A stretch of 64,000 nt of DNA from Collybiopsis luxurians FD-317 M1 (GCA_000827265.1 KN834750.1:1155297-1219296); one strand, 5' to 3'. Positions 49,300 to 61,778 are shown, counted from the stretch's first letter. Notes: generated by a model not told the origin, from the letters alone. Numbers and translations are program-made.

Positions 49300-50656
49300 G
49301 TTTCTTTCGCTACCAAGTAAAGGGAGGAGGAGAAGCTCTGCGCCAACCTTGGAACCTTCTCTTTTATACAGGCTGAATGTTTGCTTGTTCCTGGAGCCTC
49401 CCTATTGGGACTCGACATATTTTGTTACCAGGTGCCGCCCTGTACCGGTATACCGCCACCCCCGGACATGCAACGCAGTAGCAAGATCAATTGTAGATGC
49501 GGGGTGCTCGGTTGAGAAATTAATCGCCATAGGTTTTTACTACATACCTGCACTAGTCATCCGTCTTCAGCGCCTTCGAGTCTTGAACAAAATAATGACA
49601 ATCAGTTAGTATTCAGAAGTTGGAGTAAGGGCGGGAAACATACCAAACATCCAAAAAGGGTTGAAAACGGATGTGCATCTGACTTCGTTCCATAACACTT
49701 TCCTCGGAGAAGGATTCAAGCAGTCCCTGAGTCCAGGTAGAACATCGCGACCAAAGAGTGCTATTGGCTCTTGATCCATCTTGCATGGAAATTACATTTG
49801 CCTTGCGCACGGGGCGTGCAGATACTTCCTGACTTGGTTTGACTATCTCGGGAGGGTTTGAATGATATAGAAAAAGCTGTTGCATCGATTGACCTGGAAC
49901 GGTCATATGTGTCCCATAGAGTATTCAAAATGAAAAGAAGTAGAGCAAGCAGCAAGTTAGCGTCATGTAACATAAATTGTCACAGCCCGCTGAATCGGAA
50001 AGCGAGACCTGCCAACAGCTTTGCGTAGAGAGAAAAGTAATACTTGATTTGATCATGATCATCTATAGCATGATCACAACCACAACGATACCTTGAAGCA
50101 TGTAAGCTGTAGGAGTCTTATAAAGTTTGATCTTTGCGGAATACCAAATCTCTGCTTCCGATCCGGAAGGATCGATAGCAGCTGAGGATATTGGCCGCCA
50201 ATCGGTAGTTGCCCTGTAAATCTAACACCTATCTAATCTCTGAGAGACGCAAATATCTGCTGGGAGCAAGTTAAATATTGTGCACACAACACGAGTATTC
50301 GCTGCACTCACCCCGCTAAACTACGGCACAGGACGACGACTGTGTCGCAACCCCTTATGTCAGCGCTGCGACATAATCCGAACATAATCCGGCAAATTGA
50401 TAAATTGGGCCAAGTAATTTCCAAAAGCGCTGAACCATGGAATCAACAGCGTCTACTAAGTGGCACATATATATCGAAGTGCTGTGATATTATATACTTA
50501 ACCGGTAAAAATCTGACCTTAACGCCTCTTTTGATCTGCCAATTACACGGTAATCCTTCCAAGACGCGTCGAAGCACGCCTATAATACTGATAGCCGAAT
50601 TGAAAACCTGAGCGCCTTCCGAGGCGCTCAGTGTTAACGTACATTAATTGGAGGTC
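49300..50656. other. Intergenic region with an unassigned minus-strand frame
   Basis: On the minus strand, 49973-49613 reads as a hydrophobic segment (HDANLLLALLLFILNTLWDT) followed by a polar stretch with several frames open. It could be an exon of a membrane protein, but no start, domain or complete splice model was found. A frame at 50342-50611 (plus) is also unassigned. Confidence 0.3.
50609..50630. promoter_or_regulatory. Perfect AGCGCC inverted repeat upstream of the anoctamin gene
   Basis: Stem TGAGCGCCT, loop TCCG, stem AGGCGCTCA: a perfect 9-bp inverted repeat ending 27 bp before the ATG. If transcribed it would form a hairpin in the 5' leader; as DNA it is a dyad of the AGCGCC motif seen upstream of other genes here. 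Confidence 0.55.
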
Positions 50657-53127
50657 ATGTTCGACGACAACGTCGAGGTCGATGTAATAATCTCAGTCCA
50701 ATCTCCGTCTCGGGAAAAGTATGCACTCTTACTGGATACCCTTCAAAATTCGGGACTGAAAGCTGTCGGGCGACGTGGAGATTCGGATGGCCAGATTCTC
50801 GTATTCGTCTCATGTCCAGATGATATGTTGAAGGTTCTGGTGCAAAAAGAACGGTGAGTTGAGTACTAGTCGGCAAGGTAAAAAAGCTACCATTAACAAA
50901 TCTTTGGCAGTGAAACAGACTTTCTTTCTGGCCTGCCCGTTCCAGTGACAAACCATACTTTCAATTTGAGTCCCGCTGAGCGCATTCGACTAGTCCACTC
51001 ATTCATTACTTCAAATGCTCCCTTTGGCCTCGGCATCCATCCAGACATTCCACGCTGGGATATCATTGATTCCGTCTTTTGCCTTCACGACCGTGATTTC
51101 AACGAGCAATGGATCCACGCTTGGACCTCAAATTGGTTGAGCACCGCGTCCATCTCACAAGAACAGATTCAAGCTCATTTTGGCGACGCCTTTTCACTAT
51201 ACTTCATCTTCATTCAATCATATACGCGCGCATTAGCCGTCCCCGCTACTGTCGGTGTCTTTGCCTGGTTTTTTCGGGCTTCGTACTCGCCTATATACTC
51301 CCTTCTTACCTCCGTATGGGCAATAGGCTTTGTAGAGTGGTGGCGTGTGGAGGAGAGGCGATATGCGCTGAGGTTTGGGATCAGGGGCGCCGCTAAAGTG
51401 GAGAAGACTCGAGTACAACACGCGCATAGGGAAAATTCCGCCTGGATGCGAGAAATCAGGATCTTGGCCAGTGTGCCAATATTTTTGGGTTTTGCAGTCT
51501 TACTGGCTATCCTCATGACAATAATATTCTTCTTGGAAGAGTTTTGCGAGCATTTTTATACCGGTCCCGGACAGCGTTATGTCGTACGTTGCATTCGTCG
51601 ATCTCCGTGCTCTCCTTGCTCACTCTTCATCAGACATTTGCCCCCACAATTGTATACGCAATCCTTGTTCCTCACCTCATTTCCTACTTCCAATCAAGCG
51701 CTGAGCGTATCGTGGCATGGGAGAATCACCCCCTTGTCTCAAATCATACCGCTTCTATCACTCTGAAAACATTTATCTTCACTGCGCTTGTTGCATACCT
51801 CAGTCTCGCACTAACTGCGCTCGTCTATGTCCCTTTTGGGGATGCAATGGTGATCGCGGCTGTGAAGTGGCTGTCGCGAAACTCGTTTACATTCGGCCAA
51901 TTCGATCTATCTACTTTCATGGACGGTAGAACAGGGCTGAGACTAGACCGTTCGAGATTAGAGGAACAGATGTTCGCGTATACCGTGACAAATCAAATTA
52001 TCGATAGTTCGACAGAGATTGGATGGCCCTATCTTATGAAGATCTGGGAAAGTTTAGTGTCCTTGTGGACGAAGAGCCCACCAGAGAAAAATAGTCAATT
52101 TTTCGACGATGATACGAAGTTTTTCGATGACGTCCCTACAATGGAATCACCTCCGGGCTCCCCAACTTCGCCAACGTCACCTATACTTCCTAATACTCCC
52201 AAGAGTCCTTTCTCTACCGCCTTCAAACAACTCCGCTCGTTCTCCACTACCCTCATTAGTATTCCTTCTTCCTCCGAATCTCTCCTTTCTCGCGCTCTAC
52301 ACGAATCAACCCTGCCCTCAACCCCGTCGAATCTCTCAACCGACTATTCCGAAATGGTGATCCAGTTTGGGTACATAGTGTTGTGGTCGACTATATTCCC
52401 TCTGGCGCCGTTATTCGCTTTGCTCAATAACGTGATGGAAATGCGGAAAGATGCCTGGAGGATCAGCATGCATGAGAGGAGACCTATTCCCTTAAGAATA
52501 GAGAGTATCGGGCCATGGTTGGATGTATTGGGGTTTCTTGGGTGGGGCAGTGCAGTTGTCAATATTGTGCTCGTAGGATTGTTTTGTCCTCGTTCTCAAC
52601 AACTTGACGGAGGTGCAGGAAAATGCACCTATTTATTCGATCTCACCAGAGACACTGGCAGCCCCATTGAAATGATCTCCCTAGCACTATCAGACGCAGT
52701 ATGGGACTCGGATGATGCTACTGCATGGCGCGAGTTGGGGTTGACTATCTCACTGTTGGTGCTCGGAGCAAGTCAGGCGTGGGTAATTGTGAGAGCTTTG
52801 ATGAGGCATATCATCGAGAAGGTTATGTGGGACGGGAGCGAGGAAGTGGAGAGGTGGAGGAGAGAGGAAAGGACGGTGAAACAGGGATTTTTAAGTGGAG
52901 TGAGTGAACTACAGGTCGAGAGCGATCGCGAGCGAGAGCAAGATGGGGAAGCCGGCTTAGACATTAAATTCAGGACTGTCGACGTAAACGGAGATGTCAA
53001 AAACGATGGGAAGACTCTCAATGGACCTCAATCAGCATCATCTGCAAATTCTTCGTCACTTAATCTTGACTTTTGGAATCACGATGAGGGGCTGGAGGAC
53101 ATCAGGAATATGCGCAAAGATGAGTAA
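50657..53127 (+). CDS. Anoctamin/TMEM16 family membrane protein (Ist2-like)
   Basis: This is the fungal TMEM16 homologue: lipid scramblase and/or ER-plasma membrane tether. The chosen start is ATG at 50657 (MFDDNVEVDVIISVQSPSRE). The N-terminal cytosolic domain includes LSPAERIRLVHSFITSN and FGLGIHPDIPRWDIIDSVFC, then IQAHFGDAFSLYFIFIQSYT at the entrance to the membrane domain. Several helices follow, including TVGVFAWFFRASYSPIYSLL, VEWWRVEERRYALRFG and ILASVPIFLGFAVLLAILMT. The later half has FGYIVLWSTIFPLAPLFALL, NNVMEMRKDAWRISMHERRP and SIGPWLDVLGFLGWGSAVVN. The loop between the halves is Ser/Pro-rich. The C-terminal tail is acidic and Ser-rich and ends at 53125-53127. About 760 residues. 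Confidence 0.9.
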
Positions 53128-53740
53128 AAGTTGATCGGGGGCTCATTTCCATTCTTTGCAATCCTCATAATCCCGCCTATGTTCCTCATGTTTTCCCGTC
53201 CTCTATGATCGGGTCAACGTCTGCCAGGATTCGGTTGAAGAGCTCCACTTTGCATATACATCGGGGCCGTCTCGGGTTGTAGTTGATATTAAGTCAATAC
53301 CACTAAACGGTAAAATACCGAACATCGGGCAAAGTATGTTACTAAAACTTGCATTGTAATCTACTGCTATAGATGATTCTTTTTCATGAGGACAGATATA
53401 CCGAGCGGGATAACTTCAGAATTTGCTCATGACATTGTAAAGGTGATCTGCTATTGTCGTGACGGTCTTTGTTCGCTTATCTAGGTCTTCGTAATACCCA
53501 AGGTTCGGGCGTATGATCAAGAATAGCGTAGCCTTCTGTATCCCTATCTTCAGCCGATATTCAGCCCCATTCATGCTCCAAAACTTTGGCAGTCGCACGT
53601 CTTTTTCCGTGAACAGACTCTTGGGTTATTGAATGACCATCCACTTTTTCAGCGCGAATACAACAAAGTCAGATGTATAAGAGCAGCCCATCCCACTAGT
53701 TTAATATCTCGTCCAGGCTAGGCTTGGTCTCTCTTTCAGG
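53128..53740. other. Intergenic region, no gene supported
   Basis: 3' region of the anoctamin gene and promoter of the LPMO gene. Only short open frames without domains were seen. Confidence 0.4.
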
Positions 53741-55002
53741 ATGTATCTTGTTCGAAAACTTCTCTTTCTCGGCGTGGCATCCTTCACAGCTATCAAAACT
53801 ACCTTAGCTCATTGTGAGTTTTTCACCGCGCCTTATCTCTCCTCGGTACAGTACCAATGTCAAATATGCTCCTCCGCCTTCACTCTTCAGATACCCTTCC
53901 TGATCTCATCGTCAACGGTACCGTGACTACGGATTGGCAGTATGTTCGCGAGACCGCCAATCATTACACGAACGATCCGGTAAGCTTCTTCATGTTTTAA
54001 CAATTAGATAGCGTACACTACTTGCTGTTCCCATTGCATAGGTCACCGATGTTACGAGCGACGCAATCCGATGCTACGAGCTCGATTCGACCTCAGCTGG
54101 GGCTGCCGGGATTGCAACAGTGGCCGCTGGGTCTACGGTTGGGTTCCGATCGAATATCGCGTTGTATCATCCAGGTGTAAGTACAGCTAATTCTGATTGA
54201 AAAGCACCCCGATTGCTAAATAATTCAGTACCTTTCGGCTTACATGAGCTCTGCTAGTCCTGCTGCAAACTCGAACAGCGCTGGTCTGGGCAAAACTTGG
54301 TTTAAAATATGGGAAGCTAAACCGGCCTACTCTCCGTCGACGGGGATGACTTTTCCCACAGAGAGTGAGAAATCGAACTTTTCGCGGTAAAGCTCGGGTT
54401 GACGAACTGACGTTTCCGTCATTGCAGATGAGCAGGAATTCACCTTTACCATTCCTAAATCGACTCCCAGCGGGTGAGCATCTTAATGGAAACCTTCATG
54501 CTGAGTTACTTACCTGAAATGTCGTTTTAGGCAATACTTGCTTCGAGGGGAACAAATTGCGCTTCACGTTGCAAGTTCTGTTAATGGCGCTCAGGTACTT
54601 TCGCAATGAGTTGACGGAATTTTAGATCTGCTTTCTGAATAACTTACTGTTTGCTGTAGTTCTACCTAAGCTGCGCACAGATCAATGTCGTGAATGGAGG
54701 CAATGGTTCTCCAGGTCCTCTTGTCTCGTTCCCTGGTGCAGTGAGTTGATCACCAGCATGGAAGTTCTGGTATTAACGCGAAAACTTCAGTACTCTGCCA
54801 ATGATCCCGGGATTTTGATCAGTAAGGATTTCTCTCTGTAGACCTTGACGGAAAACTGACCAGGACACTTGGAAGATATTTATGCGCTTCCGGCCAGCTA
54901 CACTGGATATCAAGCTCGTGAGTTCTCTCTCCTTAAATTCATTGCAACGCATCATGACTTATTTGGCATGCTACAGCTGGACCTGCCGTCTGGAGCGGAT
55001 GA
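53741..55002 (+). CDS. AA9 lytic polysaccharide monooxygenase (cellulose-active)
   Basis: This is a secreted copper enzyme that oxidatively cleaves crystalline polysaccharides such as cellulose. The start is ATG at 53741. A signal peptide ends in TLAH, so the His would be the mature N-terminus and first copper ligand. Around eight introns of about 50-60 nt divide the gene. Family blocks are DVTSDAIRCYELDSTSAGAA, TVAAGSTVGFRSNIALYHPG (second His region), LGKTWFKIWEA, FTFTIPKSTPSGQYLLRGEQ and ALHVASS. The copper-site block is NGAQFYLSCAQINVVNGG with its axial Tyr, followed by PLVSFPGAYSANDPGILI. The end is YTGYQAPGPAVWSG with TGA at 55000-55002. There is no carbohydrate-binding module. Confidence 0.92.
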
Positions 55003-55483
55003 ACGAATCGATTCTGAGTCGAATCTCCAGTTACTTGTAGTATCCCATAAACGGCAAATATCGCGGCCCGGTCAAAGCGTTCGTTACTGGAGACATTTTT
55101 GTATATATGCATGAATGTATTGACTTGTATCCTCATCACCGGTTGTACCTCTACCGTGGGTGAGAAATTTCATTTGAGTTCGCGAACGGCGTTTAGTATG
55201 CACAGTATCGAACCTCGTGTCCATCTACTAACTAACAATCATACAAGAACTTGCCCAGTTCAACTGGACGGCGCCTCAATTTCTAAACGGTGTTGTATAA
55301 ACATCTATCATTCTTAAAATTTTCTAGGATACCTTATGGGTCTTAGATCGATACCTAATGATCGTTTGCCCTCCTCCATTTTTTGCAAAGAAGTGATTGA
55401 GCTACAGTAAGTAGCACTTTCTAGTAGAAGATTACTGAAATGGTTTGTTTGCCACGCGAGATACAATAATTTATACAAGTACA
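55003..55483. other. Convergent 3' region, no gene supported
   Basis: No coding signal between the LPMO stop and the next gene's stop. Confidence 0.4.
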
Positions 55484-56876
55484 TTATTTATTGGCTCGAA
55501 ATTGACGTAGAAAGGATTCCGATAAAAGACTTGTCTCGCTCTTCCTTTCGTAAATTGCCAGCATGCCATTCCGGCAGACAATACTGAGTCTTCCTTCTTC
55601 CCCAGCATCCATGAGCAGTCTTTGAATCAAACCCAGTACAATCCGAAGCTTTTGAAAAGCAGGTTGACATATTTTCTCCGCCTCTACCAAATCTGTGCTT
55701 GTTTTAAGTTGGCGTTTTTGGACGTCAATAAAGCGACCAGATTGATGAACTCCAAGGAAGTGGTACGGAGTCTGTGAGAGAAATAGTTGGGGAAAGTCCT
55801 CTCTCCATCGATTCTCCGCAACTCGTTTCTGGGAGCGCGTGCTGAGTTCAATCAGAGAGGACTGAGGGACAGCTGAACCGGCCCTCCCGACGCGCAAAGT
55901 ATGCATACCACCTATATTAACCGAGCTGTAGGTCGGTCGATTAACGTTGGCCGAGGAGATCGATGCCGCAGAAAAGACACGGCTTAGATCGTCTACGTCG
56001 AAAGATGCGTTTTTACTGAGGATGGGGGAAGTGCTTGAAGGAAGACATGCGTCCACCTCAAACCGTAACACGATTTTGAGACCATTAAAATCCTACATGA
56101 AAATTTTGAGAAATCAGACATCCCAAAAGAAAAATAGAAAGCTCACGTAGTCAACGATCCTGTGGTGTCCGGTGCTTTCTTCACAACCAGTTACCGGTTT
56201 AGTCGTCTTGTCCTCAAAATTGAATCCGAACGTAAACCCCGTCATCACTTCCTGTGTCCTCTTCTCCCATCGACTGAAGAGTACGGTGCTGTTTCCAGCC
56301 AGTTGTGTATCAATACGGAAGTCTTTTTCGGCGGTACCGTTGATCCAGCGAAGGAGCTTGCGCAACCCGTTTCGATCAGTGACGAGATCAACTGAGGACC
56401 AGTTAAAAGGCTGTTTTCCAGATTCCACCTGTTGCGTGTTTACGGCTACAATAAGAGGTGCAAGATTGGATGAAGGACACCAAAAGGAGTTTTGGTCTAT
56501 ATTGGATCGGACACCTTGATCAGCGGGTACGTTATACGGCGTTGCAACGTTCTGCCATTCCGGAGGGGAGCCTAAGTGCGTTGAGTTAATGATGCACGAG
56601 ACTGGGAATAGCTATGCTACCTGGCACGACAATGGTAGGTTGATTATCTGGATTTTTCATCCAGTTATAGGACCCAATGTACTGCAAATTGCCAATCTTT
56701 ACCAGCCCCGAGAAAGCGGCCTCAGTTCTCGGAACCTTCAACCTTTGGATGGGCACCGGCAGAAGGCCCTCCATAATGTCGCGGTCCGTCCCTGCTGAGG
56801 AGGATACAGTTGGCCTAGACATCTGAGGCCTCTGGCCCCTGAGAGAGTGATGAGCAGGAGATCGAGGGGATGACAT
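55484..56876 (-). CDS. Fungal protein commonly labelled 'geranylgeranyl pyrophosphate synthetase' (label doubtful)
   Basis: The start is ATG at 56876 (MSSPRSPAHHSLRGQRPQMS). Recognisable blocks are FSGLVKIGNLQYIGSYNWMK, PTIVVPGSPPEWQN (across an intron), FNWSSVDLVTDRNGLRKLLR and LAGNSTVLFSRWEKRTQEVM. After these come FGFNFEDKTTKP, ESTGHHRIVDYDFNGLKIVL and RFEVDACLPSS. The C-terminal half has WREDFPQLFLSQTPYHFLGV and a final ERKSETSLLSESFLRQF. This matches a large fungal family that databases often call geranylgeranyl pyrophosphate synthetase. No DDxxD prenyl-synthase motif is present, so I infer that the name is a propagated error. The real function is unknown; the layout (VDVVTDRN, TGHHRI) is more like a nucleic-acid or decapping-type fold, but that is speculation. 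Confidence 0.75.
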
Positions 56877-57278
56877 TTCGTTGTGAGTATAGTAGATGAA
56901 GTTGACGCTTGTCCCATCATCCGTGGGTGCTTTTGTAGGTGTCTCGATGCCGAGAAGTTATAAAGTACACAGAGTCTCCGAAATGAAATCCGCAGTGATT
57001 ACAGGATGCAATATCTGAAAGTACCATTCTACTTTAGAGTTGCGCAGACTTTTGATAATCGTTCGCAGCAACTGGACTTCAAACTTTATTTTGCGCAAAT
57101 AAGCGCTCAGGCCTACCGGGCCTTCTCGGCGCTTAATAGCTGACTAAGCAGCGCTTAATGATCTCGGTCTGGCAATCTTCTGATTTCGCTACACTCTATC
57201 GCAGCCATTCCGTCTCTTTTTTCTCTCATTTTCTTGGTATTGATATTTGCTTAGATCTTCTATCGGAGCCTGTATACT
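56877..57278. other. Divergent promoter region of the E2 gene
   Basis: It contains the nested AGCGC dyads at 57100-57159; otherwise no feature was seen. Confidence 0.45.
57100..57159. promoter_or_regulatory. Nested AGCGC dyad upstream of the ubiquitin-conjugating enzyme gene
   Basis: AAGCGC (57101-57106) pairs with GCGCTT (57129-57134), enclosing AGGCC (57109-57113) paired with GGCCT (57119-57123). A further AGCGCTTAA lies at about 57150-57158. The whole cluster is 120-180 bp upstream of the ATG. Confidence 0.45.
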
Positions 57279-58169
57279 ATGGATGCTCGACTTCGTCGTG
57301 TGAACAAGGAAATCGCTGGTGAGTTTTCAGTAGACGATCATCAAGATCTTGAAATTTAATGGTAGTACAAGACTGCAAGAATGACAAGACTTCCAACATT
57401 ACTCTGGAATTGGTGGACAACTCACCCTTCCATCTCAGAGGCTCATTCCCTGGCCCCGAGGATACCCCATATCAGGGTGGAGTATTTCAAGTAGTAAGTT
57501 CGGCGTGCAGATATCGCCGCCTCATCTTTGCTGCTATGGTGGTTCTAAAACTGAGTCGTAATTCTCTAATCGTACCCTAGGACATTGTAATACCAGATGC
57601 CTACCCTTTCCAGCCTGTTAAAATGAAGTTCATCACAAAAGTATACCATCCAAACGTTTCTTCTGCGTCAGGAGCTATTTGTCTCGACATTCTGAAAGAT
57701 GCTTGGTCCCCGGTACTCACGCTCAAGTCTACCCTGATTTCGCTGCAAAGTTTGCTGTGCTCACCAGAACCCAACGATCCTCAGGATGCAGAGGTGGCCA
57801 AGCATTACACCACGAGTAAAGGCAGCTTCGAAGAGACGGCGAGATATTGGACACATATCTATGCAGGGGGACCGGGAATGAAGCAGTCCAAAGGCTCAGG
57901 AGGTGCTAGGGATGAAGTGGCAATTGCGGGATTAGAGAAAGCACATGTAGACCAATTCGAAAGTCTTGGATTCCCTAGGAATAAAGTTGTGAGTACTTGT
58001 GTGGCTATGCATTATACATCTTTTCGTATTGCGCCTCTAAATTTATCGCAGCCCTGCATGCTAATGCCACTCGTTGTAGATTGACGTCCTTAGGAGACTG
58101 AACTATCGCGGAGCTAATGTAGCTCAGATTCCAGATGATCGAATAGTCGAGGAGCTGCTCAAGCCATAA
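57279..58169 (+). CDS. Ubiquitin-conjugating enzyme E2 with UBA domain (Ubc1/UBE2K-like)
   Basis: The E2 accepts ubiquitin from E1 and extends chains, often Lys48-linked in this class. The start is ATG at 57279 ([13 protein letters not shown]). The UBC fold shows [40 protein letters not shown], the [20 protein letters not shown] block and [20 protein letters not shown]. The catalytic Cys is the one in ICLDIL, preceded by the HPN motif. After a short linker a C-terminal UBA domain ([14 protein letters not shown] + [16 protein letters not shown]) completes the protein, which ends EELLKP with TAA at 58167-58169. About 215 residues, the usual length for Ubc1/UBE2K. Confidence 0.93.
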
Positions 58170-60527
58170 TTTTGCCACATGTATTATTTTCCCTTACCCT
58201 CAATGCGTTACCCTATACCTGCTTCTTTCACGCCCTTTCACTCGCATCTCCTGAGTTACCGCAATTTCTTCTTGGACATACCTGACATCGCCCCATTTTT
58301 CCGTGAAGACTGCCACTCGCTATCTTCCATCTCGATGAACAAGAAAGAATGCGGACAGATTTTATCCCTGTTCTTCCGCGAAAACGGATGTCGACATGCA
58401 TATTTTATATCATCATTTTCGATCAGTCCATGTTCAGTGCCCGCTTTATTTCCGATCGCTATGGCCTCGGTGGCATTGTCTGCACAAGTCTTTGGCCAGG
58501 CGCGACGCACCTCTCGAAATTCCGAGTCGGCGCCTATGCATCTTCGGCTTCTCGTCATGGTCCTTCGCACTGACATGTTTGAGGGTGGCTGGATAACGAC
58601 TGTGCTTTTGTGTTCACACAAGGCTGATCTTTTTCTGATGTGTTCTGCGGAATAGCCGATTCTGAGAAAGCAGACAAGTAGCTCCGGTATGAGAAAGCCT
58701 TTTGTACAGACTTGCGTGGGCGCGATGCTGCTCTCAGGTTACCGTTAAATCGTGTACGAATATCAAGCCAGTGCTCCTTTGCGATAAGACCCGGAGCTTA
58801 CTCTTCTTAGCGTCCTTCGTTGATGAATTCTGCCCATTTTTCTGGGGCTTTCATTCATTTCCTGATCCTTCTGTCAGTTTGTAGCGAATTAAGCTTAATA
58901 TGAAGACAATGGCGACATCATTCGCCAGTCGACTACAGCGGCTCAGCCTGGTGCAGCGAACGTGTTGATGCTTGGATGTAAGCGCGAAACGCTCATTATT
59001 ACCAGTAAATTATGTAAAGGAAAGTGCAAAAACTGCACGAGTTTTTCAATCTGAAGCTTTAAACTCGATATGTTCTAGTCAACACACTGCAGATTAAGAG
59101 GGTTACTTACACATGTTGGTCCTGTTTACGAAGAGGAGTCAACTATTAAAACTGAGATAACGATTGTAGATCCCAAGATTGGTGTTCTCAAGACCCTGGG
59201 ATCTCGCCTACGTACGGAGAAGCGTACATGTACTTGACGTGCTTCGAAGAATTGAGGTGCCGCTTATTGAGAAGCCTCTCCTGTGACCCGCAATAAACCC
59301 CAGAGCACTCATTTTTTGGAAGCACTGGTGTTCCTGATGACTGTATGCATTCTTTTAAATTTCTGAGCCACATTTTCGTTATTATTTAGTAATAAAAACT
59401 CTATCAAGACTGCGCGAAATTGTGAAGGGCAAAACAGTCCAGTGTGTAGTATCTAATGACCAGTAGCTATGTGCCGTAGAACTATGTCTGTAAAAATAGC
59501 CTACACAAAATCAATGTAAAGGAAGAGACAGCTTCGTCGCCTCACTCGTGTCCTGGTAAGCAGCAGAAGACAACGCTCCACCAACTATTTTGGCTATGAA
59601 CAGAGACTCTAGCACTTAAGACCAACGGATCCGAAGCACAAGTGAAGCCTTTGTTTCATAGCAAAATAGTTGAATGGAGCGATGTAACACCACATAGCAA
59701 GTTTTACGAGAAGAGTCGACAGGTGGAAATGCAGGAAAAGGTGGGGATGCTTCAAACCCTTCCTCCAGACCTCCTTTTATACTCAGATAGAAATGCAATT
59801 TTTTCCCGGATGGAGATATGAACACACGTAGCCTACCATCTGTCCCAATTTACACCGAAAATTTATTTACTCGCTTCCTCGTTTCAGCGCAAACATGATA
59901 TCGTCATTCAACTCGTTTCAATTCAAGGACAAAGGAATTTTGTTATCGATGTTGTAAGTACAATAAGTCGTGTTCACCGCGGAAAATACTTCCATTGTAC
60001 CTGTATCTGGAGACCCAGAGAAAGGCTCAAACACATAAACTAGCTGAGATAGCGTCCTTTGTATCTATCGCTTCCAATCGCTTCCCGACAGATTTCCGGA
60101 TCACGGAAGTAGCTAAGTACTGCGCGCAGTACGCTCGTCTGCATCCTTCCTGGATATCATCGTACTTTTAAAGTCCGCGACACTGACAGCATAGGGAGCA
60201 GCAGTTTCAAAGCCCCGTGTAGCTCGAGACAGAGCAGGACAGATTGACCTTCGTATGGCAAGAAAGGACAAGAAAAAATTATTCTGTGCATGATGGTGCG
60301 AAAGATGAGAATCGATTGAAAGACCACGGAGTTTCAAATGATCTGTCTCGGTATCGTCATCGGGCAGTTGGGAGTGTATCTAGATTTATGAACAACGATC
60401 CAGATTTCTGAAAATACATACGCTTCTAAGGGTGATTTCATCAGTGTAATGGGCACTGCTCTCCTTCGGCATTCTCCTGTAAGTAGTGCAAAGTATGACC
60501 CAATGGTTGGCACACTGGGTCGTGTGG
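58170..60527. other. 2.3-kb region without a supported gene
   Basis: The plus-strand frame at 58179-58655 (158 codons) is the longest, but it has no domain, is probably in the E2 3' UTR, and has odd composition. TAAGCGCGAAACGCTCA near 58980 is a small imperfect dyad. Nothing else was recognised on either strand. Confidence 0.4.
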
Positions 60528-61154
60528 TTAGCTATCACTCGACTGGAAAAGTGCCCTTCTCATGCGAACATATTCGACCGGACCTTTGTAAAACTTTTCT
60601 CCGAACCGTACGAGCCCTCTGCGCTCATACCATGACGCCGAAGAAACCCTTGCGTCACACCAAAATACTTGAGCGTTCAGATTTGAACGCGCAAAGTCCA
60701 GGGCGTATTTGAGCAAGGCTGTTCCTATTCCTTGACCTTGCATGCTTTGTCTGCATGCGAATTTTCGAAAACGAACGGCAGCCCGGGAAGGCACAAAGGA
60801 AGACAAACTTTCGGAGTTGTTTGTAAATTCGCTATCTTCCGAAATAACAGCACCGCAATCGATGGGAATGGGGTCCAAAAAAAGAGAAATAACAGCGATA
60901 GGGTCATCTGTTGCGGAAGGGTCGTCTGGCACAAAAGCTCCAAAATGCCACCCGTTTCCATCTTCGGGTAGTTTGAGCTTGTCGATGGGCAGGTCTGGCC
61001 AAAGTACATGCTGCCGGAGCAAAAGGGTTTGCCCAACTTCAATTGGTCTAAGTAGAACGTGCTTATGGACTGGCTCGTCGGAAGAATAGGTGCATGGGTC
61101 AGTTGAAGTTTTGCGCGAAATTGGTTAACCAAGATACTCACCGTCCAGAGCCAT
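60528..61154 (-). CDS. GNAT-family N-acetyltransferase
   Basis: This is a small acetyl-CoA-dependent acetyltransferase of about 180 residues. The start is ATG at 61154 with a tiny first exon (MALD). The intron at 61078-61141 joins it to VHKHVLLRPIEVGQTLLLRQ and HVLWPDLPIDKLKLPEDGNG. The acetyl-CoA-binding motif is RKFACRQSMQGQGIGTALLK, containing the Q-x-x-G-x-G signature. It is followed by YALDFARSNLNAQVFWCDAR and SASWYERRGLVRFGEKFYKG, typical of the last GNAT strands. The stop is at 60528-60530. The substrate is unknown. Exon 1 was chosen because it keeps the frame and supplies the only suitable ATG; the rest is firm. Confidence 0.82.
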
Positions 61155-61778
61155 ATGGATACTCGAGCCTACCCCGTGTGACCCCATAATGTTTAATGGA
61201 TCAAATGATGGCTGAAAGGCTCGCTATGTAGAAACCGGGAGCCGCAATGACCTTGCGTGGTTCTTGCTGTGCCATACGCAAAAATGCCAAGTACTAAGGT
61301 CAATATTAGGCGCCCTTAATGCCGACGGCAACCTTTTAAATTTTAAGTGTTCCGACCGTCTCACTGCAGAATATCTCCGGAATCTTCTATGATGGCTCGA
61401 GGCGTATACATGTACGCCCATAGGACCAGATCATCCTGTGATCATCGATTTAAGCAATCGCGCATGATAATAACTGTCTTTGAAAGAACCTGCAACCGGA
61501 AGGAGTACAGTACTTTTGATTTGAGAATTTTGAATCTTGATGAATTTTAAAAAAGAAATGTCAAAGTTCAGTAGCATGGTAGACCACCTTCTTACCGGCC
61601 TAGAGACAGAGCAGCGAGATAGAAGCAACACATTTGTAGATGGAGATCCGATACAGCCTAGTACGAGAACTGTAAGCGCCCATCGCTTCGTGGGCGCTAA
61701 ACTATGAGGGATAGTTTGACTTTGTTTACGTCGCGGCCACGACACAACTTTTATTCAGCGTATCAGCATTATCTTTAA
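61155..61778. other. Intergenic region between the GNAT and ArfGAP genes
   Basis: Divergent promoter region containing the AGCGCC dyad (61674-61700). A minus-strand frame at 61431-61745 has no domain and was not accepted. Confidence 0.4.
61674..61700. promoter_or_regulatory. AGCGCC inverted repeat upstream of the ArfGAP gene
   Basis: TAAGCGCC (61674-61681) and GGCGCTAA (61693-61700) form an inverted repeat with an 11-nt spacer, 79-105 bp upstream of the ATG. Confidence 0.5.

Noticed and set aside
58179..58655. 158-codon plus-strand open frame after the E2 gene
   Set aside because: No domain, Phe/Ser/His-rich composition, and it begins 10 bp after the E2 stop; most likely 3' UTR.
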